From positions 28,352-92,351 of the forward strand of contig NZ_BGOW01000038.1 of the NCBI RefSeq assembly GCF_003851125.1: a stretch of DNA of 64,000 bases. Direction: 5' to 3'. Positions within the stretch are counted from its first letter, which is position 1. Every line of letters starts with the position of its first letter. The stretch is from Sulfuriferula multivorans (GTDB lineage Bacteria > Pseudomonadota > Gammaproteobacteria > Burkholderiales > Sulfuriferulaceae). Both the position numbers and the translations under genes were made by a program. Shown here piece after piece: positions 11,686 to 19,798 of this stretch. The notes below the pieces were generated by a model. The model was not told the origin of the DNA. It saw only the letters and a program-made list of their open reading frames with translations, and ran no database searches.

Positions 11686-13089
11686 ATGCACTTGTATCAA
11701 CCATACAATAATGTCAAACGGCTATGCACCGTGTTGTTATCCGCGGCATTCTGGCTTGCGTACATTCCAGGTGCGACAGCCCAAACACTGGATTTTGAGC
11801 AATGCGTAGCAACCGCACTACGCCAGAACCCGGATTTGTCCGTCAGCCGCGCCCAGCTCGATCAAGCCTTGGCCGGGCTGCGTCAGGCGCAAGGGAGCCG
11901 ACTGCCCAAACTCACCGCTTCGATCAACGCCACCCGGACCAACGACGCACTCAACGCATTCGGCCTCAAGCTATCGCAGCGCAACGCCACTTTCAATGAT
12001 TTCGGCGCCAGCCAGTTCACCGGGCCGAACTCGCTGGGCGTTGCACCTGACAACCTCAATCATCCCGGCAACGTCAACAATTTCAATACCCGTCTGGAAG
12101 TCCAGTTGCCGCTCTACACGGGCGGGTTGATCGAGGGCAACATCGAGCAAGCTCAAGCCTATATCAAAGCCGCCCGGCAAGGTGACGTGGCGGCACGCCA
12201 GCAAGTTATTTTCAACGTATTGCAAGCCTATCAGGGTGTTCACTCTGCGCGCGCCTTTGTTAAAGTGGCAAAACAGGCTGAGGCAGCGACTGCCTCCCAG
12301 GTCAAAAACATTGAAAACCTGGTCAAAGGCGGTGTGGTGGTCAAAAGCGATCTATTGTCAGCCCAGGTACACCTCGAAGACGTGCGCATCCAATTGATGC
12401 AGGCCAGGAACGCCGAGGCCGCAGCATTGGATCAGCTGCATATTCTGCTTGGCATACCTTTAGCCGAACCACTCGATGTCGGCGCACCCGTCATGCCGAG
12501 CGCCGTAGCGGGGAGCACTGCTGATTTACGTGCCCAGGCACTGGCCGACAACCCGAAGCTGAAGGCCATGCGCAACCAACTGGGCGCCTCGCAAGCCGGG
12601 GTCAAAATAGCCAAGGCAGGCCTTTACCCACAGGTGGGCCTGATGGCGCGGCAGGACTGGAATGACAACAAGGTCGGCTTTTCCGCCAGCTCGTATACGC
12701 TCGGTGGGCAGCTAAGCTGGACCGTGTTCGACGGTAATGTCACACGCGGTGCAGTCGATCGCGCCTCGGCCAGCCATGCCGAGCAGCAGGCGCGCCTGTT
12801 GCAGGCGGAAAATGGAATAGCCTTGCAGGTCGATGATGCATACCGCAAGGCAGAAGAAGCTGAATTCCGCCTGACTGCGCGGCAACATGCTGTAGCCAGT
12901 GCCGATGCGGCAACCAATCTGGTCAATAAACGCTATGACAACGGCGTGGCCACCATCACCGAATTACTCGGCGCCCAAACCCAGCAGGACAAAGCCCACG
13001 CCGATTTGGTGGCCGCCGAGTATGACCTCGCAGTGCAGCGCGCCAGCCTCAAGCTGGCTATCGGCAAGCTCGAACCAGACCAGTTATAA
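11686..13089 (+). CDS. TolC-family outer-membrane efflux protein
   Basis: A 467-residue protein with a signal peptide ending near GATAQ and two OEP repeats (from about residues 37 and 270) of long helical hairpins joined by beta strands; the paired segments VSRAQLDQALAGLRQAQGS and KAMRNQLGASQAGVKIAKAG show the duplication. It forms the trimeric outer-membrane duct of a tripartite pump with the next two genes. A GGGAG ribosome site (11672-11676) precedes the ATG. First gene of the pump operon. Confidence 0.92.
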   Translation: MHLYQPYNNVKRLCTVLLSAAFWLAYIPGATAQTLDFEQCVATALRQNPDLSVSRAQLDQALAGLRQAQGSRLPKLTASINATRTNDALNAFGLKLSQRNATFNDFGASQFTGPNSLGVAPDNLNHPGNVNNFNTRLEVQLPLYTGGLIEGNIEQAQAYIKAARQGDVAARQQVIFNVLQAYQGVHSARAFVKVAKQAEAATASQVKNIENLVKGGVVVKSDLLSAQVHLEDVRIQLMQARNAEAAALDQLHILLGIPLAEPLDVGAPVMPSAVAGSTADLRAQALADNPKLKAMRNQLGASQAGVKIAKAGLYPQVGLMARQDWNDNKVGFSASSYTLGGQLSWTVFDGNVTRGAVDRASASHAEQQARLLQAENGIALQVDDAYRKAEEAEFRLTARQHAVASADAATNLVNKRYDNGVATITELLGAQTQQDKAHADLVAAEYDLAVQRASLKLAIGKLEPDQL

Positions 13090-13105
13090 AACCAGGGAGT
13101 TGATC

Positions 13106-14206
13106 GTGAATCATCGAGCCATGAAAGCCATTAAGCCCGCTACTGTTGCGCTCGCGCTAACGCTTGCTCTGAGCGGATGCGGCGAAAAAGACAAACAACA
13201 GCAAACCGCAACGCCGGCGGCTTCGGTCACAGCCCATATTGCCGTCGTGCAAAAAACCCTATTGCCCGTTATTTCCACCGCTCCCGGCAGCGTCATTGCC
13301 GAACAACAAGCCCAGATTGCTTCGCGCCTGATGGGCTTTATCCGGGAAATAAACGTGCAGGAAGGGCAAAGCGTCGTCGCAGGCCAGCGTCTGTTCACGG
13401 TCGATCCTAGTGATATTCAAGGTCAGGTAAGCCAGGCCAGGGCCGGACTGGCGCAAGCTGAAGCGGCGCTTGCCGACGCCAAAAACGATTACCAGCGTTT
13501 TGGCACCTTATACAAGGAGGAGGCCATTCCCAAACAGCAGTGGGACAAAATACGCCTGCAATACCAGGTGGCCCAGCAGCAGGCTGCGGCGGCCCGCGCC
13601 GGCCTCGGCACTGCCGCTGCACAAATGCGCTACGCGACGTTGACCGCGCCGTTCGCCGGCATCATTACGCAGAAGCTGGCCAACGTGGGCGACCTTGCCA
13701 CCCCCGGCAAGCCGGTACTGATGCTGGAAAACCAGTCCAGGTTGCAGGTACAGACCAGCGTCTCGTCCGATGTGTTCGCCCACTTGAAGTTGGGAGACAG
13801 CGTCAGCCTGCAGGCAAATGACACCGGTACCGCGATCACCGGCAAGATTGCGCGCCTGGTGCCTGCCGCTGACCCGGCCACGCGCACCTATCTGGTCAAA
13901 ATTGATTTGCCCCCGGGCACCCAGCTCAAGAGCGGCATGTATGTACTGGTCGCCTTTCCCACCGGCCAGCGCGAAGGCGTGCGCGTCCCGCGGTCGGCTG
14001 TGCTCGACCGTGCCGGCATCACCGGCGTGTTCGTGGTGGACGCTCAGGGCATCGCCCATTACCGTATGGTGCGCGTCGGCGATACCAGCGATGGCCAGGT
14101 GGAAATCCAGGCCGGCCTGACCCCCGGCGAACGCGTCGTGACCTCAGCCACTGCCCAGCTGCAATCCGGCGACAAAATAGTCAACGCGGGGAGCGGCAAT
14201 GTCTGA
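13106..14206 (+). CDS. RND efflux periplasmic adaptor (membrane fusion lipoprotein)
   Basis: HlyD/AcrA-type adaptor of 366 residues. The N-terminus carries a lipobox, LALSGC, so it should be anchored to the inner membrane by lipid. The biotinyl-lipoyl half-motifs flank an alpha hairpin (QARAGLAQAEAALADAKNDY onward), followed by beta-barrel and membrane-proximal domains. The GTG at 13106 has an AGGGAG site 6 nt upstream; the ATG at 13121 is the alternative. It overlaps the RND gene by 8 bp. Confidence 0.9.
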   Translation: MNHRAMKAIKPATVALALTLALSGCGEKDKQQQTATPAASVTAHIAVVQKTLLPVISTAPGSVIAEQQAQIASRLMGFIREINVQEGQSVVAGQRLFTVDPSDIQGQVSQARAGLAQAEAALADAKNDYQRFGTLYKEEAIPKQQWDKIRLQYQVAQQQAAAARAGLGTAAAQMRYATLTAPFAGIITQKLANVGDLATPGKPVLMLENQSRLQVQTSVSSDVFAHLKLGDSVSLQANDTGTAITGKIARLVPAADPATRTYLVKIDLPPGTQLKSGMYVLVAFPTGQREGVRVPRSAVLDRAGITGVFVVDAQGIAHYRMVRVGDTSDGQVEIQAGLTPGERVVTSATAQLQSGDKIVNAGSGNV

Positions 14207-17200
14207 TCCGAACCCGGCACCCCTGAACATCGCGGGGAAGATCGCCCGCACTTTCCTGGAATCTAAAATTACCGCCATGCTGATGCTGGCGGTGACGCTG
14301 GCTGGCGTCATGGCGCTATTCATTACCGCACGCGAATACAATCCGCAAATCGTGGTGCCGGCCGCCAACATTATTGTCGCCAAGCCGGGCGCATCGGCCA
14401 CAGAAATCCAGAACCTGGTGGTGAAGCCGCTGGAAGCGATCATGAACGCCCAGTCCGGGGTGAAACATACCTTCGGCTATGCCGTCTCCGACTTCGGCGT
14501 CGTCACGGTTCAGTTCGACGTTGGCGAAGACCAGGAAAAGAGCCTGGTAAAGCTCTACAACCAGCTGATGCAGAACCTCGACAGCATCCCGCCGGGCGCC
14601 ATGCAGCCGATCGTCAAACCCATCAATGTCGATGACGTGCCGATCATGACGCTGACACTGAGCTCCACCCAGATGGACGACTATCAGTTGCGCCAGGTGT
14701 CCACCCGCGTACTCGAACAACTGCGCAATGTGCCGGGCGTGTCCTTCACCCAGCTGGTGGGTGGCGCGCACCGGGCAATCAACGTATGGATCTCCCCGGC
14801 CAAACTGGCGGCGGCCGGCCTGAGCCTCGACCAGGTCGACAAAATGCTGCAGGGCGCCAATGTCTCCGTGCCGATCGGCACCCTGGTGGACGCCAACCGC
14901 AACCAGCCGTTGCGCCTGTCCGGCTTTATCGGCAACGCGCGCGAAGTGGGTGAGATCATCGTCGGTGCGCCCAACGGCAAACCGGTATTTCTGAAGGATG
15001 TTGCCACCATCCAGGACGGTGCGGCGGAAACCGATGAACAGACCCGTTTTGCCTACGGCCCCGCCGCTCATGACCCGGCCTATCGCGGCGAAGCACCGGC
15101 GGTCACCATCGCCATCGCCAAGAAGGCCGGCACCAATGCAGTCGTCGTCGCCGACGCGGTTCTCAAGAAGCTGGATAACCTGAAACGCCAGGCCATCCCC
15201 CAGGGCATTCAAGTCGCCGTCACCCGCGACGACGGCGCCAAGGCCAACGACGCGGTGAATACCCTGATGGAACATCTGGGCATTGCCATCGGCTCGGTGG
15301 TGGTGATTCTGGTGCTGTTCCTGGGCTGGCGAGAAGCCGCCATCGTGACCCTCACCGTACCGCTGATCCTGTTTGTGGTGCTGACCGTCGGCCTCATCGC
15401 CGGCCAGACCATCAACCGCATCACCCTGTTCGCACTGATACTGTCCCTGGGTCTGCTGGTGGATGCGGCCATTGTGGTAGTGGAAAACATCCACCGGCAC
15501 ATGCACCACGGCGGCGGCAAGAACTTCAAGGAAGCGCTGGTCACCGCCACCAACGAGATCGGCAACCCCACCAATATCGCCACCATCGCGGTCATCCTGG
15601 CGTTTATCCCGATGGCTTTCGTCACCGGCATGATGGGGCCGTTCATGCGCCCCATCCCGTTCAACGTGCCGATCGCAATGATTGCCTCGCTGGTGATCGC
15701 CTACATGGTGGTGCCCTGGGCTGCCAACCGCTGGCTCGCCGGCAAGGCCGCCAAGTCACTCGCTGAGCGGCCCGCACTGGAGGACATGGCCGCCGAACCC
15801 CAAGACCGTCTGCACCGCGCCTACGTGGCGGTGCTTACACCGTTTATCAAACATGCCGGCCGCCGCAACCTGCTGTTCCTGGTGGTGCTGGGCCTGCTGC
15901 TGGCAGCGATGCTCCAGCCCGCCTGGCAATTCATCCGCCCCTCCGGTCTGAACGGTCCGTTGTCTGCATTGGGCGTGGAGCTGAAAATGCTGCCCAACGA
16001 CAACACCAATACCTTCCTGGTACAGGTAGATACACCGGCTGGCACCACGCTGGCCGAAACCGACCGGGTAGCACGTGCGGTAGGCGACGTTCTGGCCAAA
16101 ACAAAATACGTGACCGACTACCAGACTTTCCTCGGCATGACCGCCCCGGTGGATTTCGCCGCCCTGGTGCGCGGCGATATGCTGAAACGCGGCGACAACA
16201 TCGCCCAGTTGCGCGTCAACCTCACCAGCAAACATGAGCGCTCCGTGTCGTCACACGAAATCGTCAATAATTTCAATGTGGCACTGGCGCCAGTACGCAA
16301 GGCTTTCCCGCAGGCCAAGCTGAAACTCTACGAGACCCCGCCCGGACCGCCGGTGCAGTCGCAGATCCTGGCAGAACTGTATGGCCCGGACTACAACAAG
16401 CTGCGCGCCGCGGCGGCAGACGTGGATAAGGATTTCAGCAAGATCTACGGCATCGTCAACGTGGATGATTCGGTGACCACCACCGTGGATGCATTCCATG
16501 TGAAAGTGGACCGCGAAAAAGCCGCGCTCTCGGGTGTGGCCGTAGGACAGGTGGGCAAGCTGCTGCATGACTATGTATCGGGGTTTTCCATCGGCACCGT
16601 GCACGTGGATGATGCGCGCGAACCGGTGGACATTACCGTGCGCCTGCCGCGCAGCGAACGCCAGACGCCGGAGCAGATACTGTCCATCCGCATCACCAGC
16701 ATGTCCGGCCAGCAAATACCGCTGTCTGCCATCGCCACCGTGGAGCGCGCCACCCAGGACAAGCCGATCTATGACCGCGATCAGCATCCCGTGGTCATGG
16801 TTGGCGGCGAATTGCTGAAATCCAGTCCGGTATATGCCGTATTGGCGCTGGACAAGATGATCGACGGCAAACTCCTGCCGTCAGGGGTGACATTCAAGAC
16901 CGGCAACCTCGGCTTCGTCGAAGCTCAGCCCAATGACGTGATGAGCTATCACCTGCTATGGGGCGGCGAGATGCGCCTCACCCTCGACGTGTTCCGCGAC
17001 CTCGGTTCCGCCTTCATCGTGGCGCTGGTATTCATCTATCTGATGCTGGTGGGCTACTACAAGTCGTTCATGATGCCGCTGATCGTGATGGGTGCGATTC
17101 CGCTTACCTTGGTGGGCGTATTCCCCGGCCACTGGATCACCCAGCAGGCCTTCACCGCCACCTCGATGATCGGCGTGATCGCGCTGGCCGGCGTGGTGGT

Positions 17201-17492
17201 GCGTAACTCGCTGCTGCTGATCGACTTCATCATCGATTACCGGGCACGCGGCTATGGCCTCGAAGAGGCAGTGATCGAAGCTGGCGCGGTACGCTTCCGC
17301 CCTATCATGCTGACCGCACTCGCCATCATCCTGGGTTCGGCCATCATGGTCACCGATCCGGTATTCGGGGGCTTGGCGGTGTCATTGATTTTCGGTACCT
17401 TTGCTTCTACAGTACTGACGCTGATCGTGATTCCGCTAATGTATTATTTATGGGAGCGCCGTCTGCTGGCGCGCCAAAACAGAACCATTTAA
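14199..17492 (+). CDS. RND efflux transporter, inner-membrane permease
   Basis: A 1097-residue AcrB/CusA-fold proton antiporter with twelve predicted membrane helices in two halves and two large periplasmic loops. TM4 reads GLLVDAAIVVVENIH: the first proton-relay aspartate (D422) is present, but the second Asp of AcrB (DD) is Ala, as in metal-exporting CusA-type pumps. Overall layout is nearer to hydrophobe/amphiphile exporters, so the substrate is unknown. GGGAG precedes the ATG. The neighbouring rhodanese and persulfide-type regulator hint at a sulfur-related substrate. Confidence 0.92.
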   Translation: MSDPNPAPLNIAGKIARTFLESKITAMLMLAVTLAGVMALFITAREYNPQIVVPAANIIVAKPGASATEIQNLVVKPLEAIMNAQSGVKHTFGYAVSDFGVVTVQFDVGEDQEKSLVKLYNQLMQNLDSIPPGAMQPIVKPINVDDVPIMTLTLSSTQMDDYQLRQVSTRVLEQLRNVPGVSFTQLVGGAHRAINVWISPAKLAAAGLSLDQVDKMLQGANVSVPIGTLVDANRNQPLRLSGFIGNAREVGEIIVGAPNGKPVFLKDVATIQDGAAETDEQTRFAYGPAAHDPAYRGEAPAVTIAIAKKAGTNAVVVADAVLKKLDNLKRQAIPQGIQVAVTRDDGAKANDAVNTLMEHLGIAIGSVVVILVLFLGWREAAIVTLTVPLILFVVLTVGLIAGQTINRITLFALILSLGLLVDAAIVVVENIHRHMHHGGGKNFKEALVTATNEIGNPTNIATIAVILAFIPMAFVTGMMGPFMRPIPFNVPIAMIASLVIAYMVVPWAANRWLAGKAAKSLAERPALEDMAAEPQDRLHRAYVAVLTPFIKHAGRRNLLFLVVLGLLLAAMLQPAWQFIRPSGLNGPLSALGVELKMLPNDNTNTFLVQVDTPAGTTLAETDRVARAVGDVLAKTKYVTDYQTFLGMTAPVDFAALVRGDMLKRGDNIAQLRVNLTSKHERSVSSHEIVNNFNVALAPVRKAFPQAKLKLYETPPGPPVQSQILAELYGPDYNKLRAAAADVDKDFSKIYGIVNVDDSVTTTVDAFHVKVDREKAALSGVAVGQVGKLLHDYVSGFSIGTVHVDDAREPVDITVRLPRSERQTPEQILSIRITSMSGQQIPLSAIATVERATQDKPIYDRDQHPVVMVGGELLKSSPVYAVLALDKMIDGKLLPSGVTFKTGNLGFVEAQPNDVMSYHLLWGGEMRLTLDVFRDLGSAFIVALVFIYLMLVGYYKSFMMPLIVMGAIPLTLVGVFPGHWITQQAFTATSMIGVIALAGVVVRNSLLLIDFIIDYRARGYGLEEAVIEAGAVRFRPIMLTALAIILGSAIMVTDPVFGGLAVSLIFGTFASTVLTLIVIPLMYYLWERRLLARQNRTI

Positions 17493-17512
17493 CCCAACCG
17501 AAGGAAAATAGC

Positions 17513-17731
17513 ATGACTGTAGAACGCACTGTACGTATTATCGCCGGCCTGTTCATCATGATCTCCCTGTTGCTGGCACATCTGGCCGGCACCGTCGACA
17601 TGAGCCATATCAGCTGGCTGTGGCTGACCGCCTTTGTAGGCTTCAACCTGTTCCAGAGCGGCATAACACGGTTTTGCCCGATGGACATCATGCTCAAAAA
17701 AGCCGGCGTCAAAACAGGTTGCGGTCTTTAA
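17513..17731 (+). CDS. DUF2892 inner-membrane protein (YgaP C-terminal-like)
   Basis: A 72-residue protein with two membrane helices and the family signature FVGFNLFQSGITRFCPMDIMLKKAG. In E. coli YgaP this domain is fused behind a rhodanese; here the two parts are separate consecutive genes. An AAGGAAA site precedes the ATG at 17513. The role is presumably to bring the rhodanese or its sulfur product to the membrane; that is inference. Confidence 0.88.
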   Translation: MTVERTVRIIAGLFIMISLLLAHLAGTVDMSHISWLWLTAFVGFNLFQSGITRFCPMDIMLKKAGVKTGCGL

Positions 17732-17746
17732 TCCCGGGAGCCTATT

Positions 17747-18157
17747 TTGGAATTTCTTCAACAAAACATCTGGCTGGTTCTGCTGGCTGCGTTTTCCGGC
17801 ATCATGCTGATTCTGCCCATCATACGCGGCAAACTGAGTGGCGCACTCAGCGCCGATACCACCCAGGCAGTGCAGCTCATCAATCATCAGGATGCAATGA
17901 TTCTGGACGTGCGCGAAGCCAACGAGTTCGCCGCCGGGCACATTGCGAATGCGCGCCATATCCCGCTTGGTCAACTGGCTGCCGGTCTCAAACCTCTGGA
18001 AAAACACAAAGACAAGACCATCGTGGTGAACTGCCGAAGCGGCTCGCGTTCTGCCATGGCCTGCGGCGTCCTGCGCAAAAATGGTTTTACCCAAGTCTAT
18101 AACCTTAAAGGCGGCATCATGGCTTGGGAACAAGCCGGTTTGCCGACGGTGAAATAG
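17747..18157 (+). CDS. Membrane-anchored rhodanese-like sulfurtransferase
   Basis: A 136-residue protein: one N-terminal membrane helix (about residues 8-26), then a rhodanese domain with LDVREANEFAAGHI and the active-site loop CRSGSRS whose C96 would carry the persulfide. The start is TTG at 17747, backed by a GGGAG site 6 nt upstream. It lies 15 bp after the DUF2892 gene and 1 bp before grx. Rhodanese-grxC pairs near a phosphoglycerate mutase gene are common in Betaproteobacteria; the pump genes are inserted in that neighbourhood here. Confidence 0.9.
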   Translation: MEFLQQNIWLVLLAAFSGIMLILPIIRGKLSGALSADTTQAVQLINHQDAMILDVREANEFAAGHIANARHIPLGQLAAGLKPLEKHKDKTIVVNCRSGSRSAMACGVLRKNGFTQVYNLKGGIMAWEQAGLPTVK

Positions 18158-18158
18158 C

Positions 18159-18413
18159 ATGTCCACAGTCACCATGTATTGCACCGCGGTATGTCCCTAC
18201 TGCGTCATGGCCGAACGCCTGTTACAGGGCAAGGGGGTCAGCGTGGAAAAAATCCGCGTCGACCTCGACCCTAACCGCCGCGCGGAAATGATGACGCGCA
18301 CCGGCCGTCGTACCGTACCGCAAATTTATGTGGGCGATACGCACGTTGGCGGTTTCGACGACCTCTCCGCATTGGACCGTGCCGGCAAACTGGACCTTCT
18401 GCTGAAAAGCTGA
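18159..18413 (+). CDS. grxC: Glutaredoxin 3
   Basis: An 84-residue dithiol glutaredoxin with active site C12-PY-C15, the TVPQI cis-proline loop and a GGFDD glutathione-binding motif. It reduces protein and glutathione disulfides with GSH. It begins 1 bp after the rhodanese stop, so the two are co-transcribed, and it could return thiols from rhodanese-bound persulfide to the glutathione pool. Confidence 0.95.
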   Translation: MSTVTMYCTAVCPYCVMAERLLQGKGVSVEKIRVDLDPNRRAEMMTRTGRRTVPQIYVGDTHVGGFDDLSALDRAGKLDLLLKS

Positions 18414-18479
18414 ACGCCCGGCTTGAAAAACGCCTGAAATGCCGCACCTACCGGATATATTTTACCCGAGGTGCTTAAT

Positions 18480-18902
18480 ATGAATCTGGTCTGCCCGTCC
18501 TGTCAGGCGGTTAACCGTATCCCCGCCGAACGCGTCAATCAGGCACCCAAATGCGGCAAGTGCGGCGCACCGCTGCACTCCGGGTTGCCGCTCGATCTGA
18601 CAACCAGCAACTTCGACCGCTTCATCACCCGCAACGATTTGCCAGTGCTGGTGGATTTCTGGGCAAGCTGGTGCGGTCCCTGCAAAATGATGGCGCCGGT
18701 GTTCAAACAAACCGCTACCGAACTGGCCAGTCAGGTGCGCTTTGCCAAGGTCGAGACGGAAGCTGAACAGGCGCTGGCTGCACGCTACAATATCCGCAGC
18801 ATCCCCACCCTGATTTTGTTCAAAAACGGCACCGAGGCGGCGCGCATGTCGGGTGCTCTGGATGCCAACGGACTCAAGCGCTGGCTGGCACAACAGGTGT
18901 AA
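18480..18902 (+). CDS. trxC: Thioredoxin 2
   Basis: TrxC has an N-terminal zinc finger (C5, C8, C25, C28) followed by a thioredoxin domain with WC65GPC68K and the SIPT cis-proline loop. Length 140 residues, typical. The ATG at 18480 has a GAGG site 8 nt upstream; a GTG at 18471 in frame is less likely. The stop lies 14 bp before a 271-bp inverted-repeat element. Confidence 0.95.
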   Translation: MNLVCPSCQAVNRIPAERVNQAPKCGKCGAPLHSGLPLDLTTSNFDRFITRNDLPVLVDFWASWCGPCKMMAPVFKQTATELASQVRFAKVETEAEQALAARYNIRSIPTLILFKNGTEAARMSGALDANGLKRWLAQQV

Positions 18903-18916
18903 GTATCGGAGCGTGG

Positions 18917-19187
18917 CTAGTGTACTGTTTCACACTAAACGGCACTTACAGCGTTCCCCTGATGGGTCAGCTGCAAGACGCGTTTGCGCAGCCATAGCTG
19001 TTCTATGGCAAGTAAACGCAACGCCGCAGATGACCCATCAGGGGCGCGCCCGCAGGGAGCCACCAAAAAACGCCCTGCCCGCGTTGCGGCGCTTGACAAG
19101 GGAATGGCCATTGCCTGCGCGCCGCGCCTTGTCAGGGCGTTTTTGGGTGGCTCTGTAAGAGCCGTTTAGTGTGAAACAGTACACTAG
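18917..19187. mobile_element. Non-coding inverted-repeat element (MITE-like, 271 bp)
   Basis: The ends are perfect 27-bp inverted repeats (18917-18943 and 19161-19187), extending to 35 bp with one mismatch. The outermost CTAG on both sides may be a 4-bp target duplication; the element proper would then run from TGTACTGTTTCAC to its inverse. Inside are two more inverted pairs, 18956-18974 with 19026-19044 (19 bp, one mismatch) and 19057-19077 with 19133-19153 (21 bp, one mismatch), and a small hairpin GCCATAG/CTATGGC. No open reading frame. It separates convergent trxC and alkA. Confidence 0.8.
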
Positions 19188-19798
19188 TAAGCGACGACCT
19201 GCGGATCCAGGCTACGCCACAAATACCAGGTCGCCACAGAACGCCACGGTCGCCAGGTTTCGGCCAGGCTGCGCATTTTGATTTTGCTGATCGGTGCGCC
19301 ATTCTGATAATGCGCGGCCATGGCTTTTTGCAGGCCGATGTCATCGAGCGGCAGTACATCCGGACGTAACAGATAGAACATCAGGAACATTTCCGCCGTC
19401 CAGCGGCCTATCCCCCGTACCCGGCACAATTCGACAATCACCGCCTCGTCGTCCATATCCTGCCACAAGCCGGGATGCAGTGAGCCGTCGACAAATTTGG
19501 CCGCGAGATCGCGCAGGTATTCAACTTTCCGCAGTGAAAACCCGCAGGTGCGCAAAACCTCAGGCGCAGTATTGGCAATGGCTTCCGGCGTGACCTCAAC
19601 ACAAGCCAGCAAACGCTGCCACACCGCCTCGGAGGCTTTCACCGAAATCTGCTGCCCGGCAATGGAGCGCGCCAGCGTAGAGAACGCGTCACCCCGACTG
19701 CGCAGGCTGATTTCCGGATAGCGCGCGATCAGCGACTTCAATATGGCATCGGCTGCGGACAGCTCCAGGGTGGCCTGCTGCCAATACTGGGGATGCAT
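19184..19798 (-). CDS. alkA: DNA-3-methyladenine glycosylase II (AlkA-type)
   Basis: HhH-GPD base-excision repair glycosylase of 204 residues without the N-terminal domain of E. coli AlkA. The hairpin is LCRVRGIGRWTAEMFLMF and the catalytic aspartate lies in LPLDDIGL (D152 or D153). It removes alkylated purines. The start shares one base with the ptsI stop (TGATG). The stop codon TAG lies in the terminal CTAG of the adjacent inverted-repeat element, so the last residues may have been changed by the insertion. Confidence 0.92.
   Translation of the reverse strand: MHPQYWQQATLELSAADAILKSLIARYPEISLRSRGDAFSTLARSIAGQQISVKASEAVWQRLLACVEVTPEAIANTAPEVLRTCGFSLRKVEYLRDLAAKFVDGSLHPGLWQDMDDEAVIVELCRVRGIGRWTAEMFLMFYLLRPDVLPLDDIGLQKAMAAHYQNGAPISKIKMRSLAETWRPWRSVATWYLWRSLDPQVVAY

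Noticed and set aside
14316..15509. 397-codon open frame on the minus strand
   Set aside because: Shadow of the RND transporter gene; no recognisable domain.
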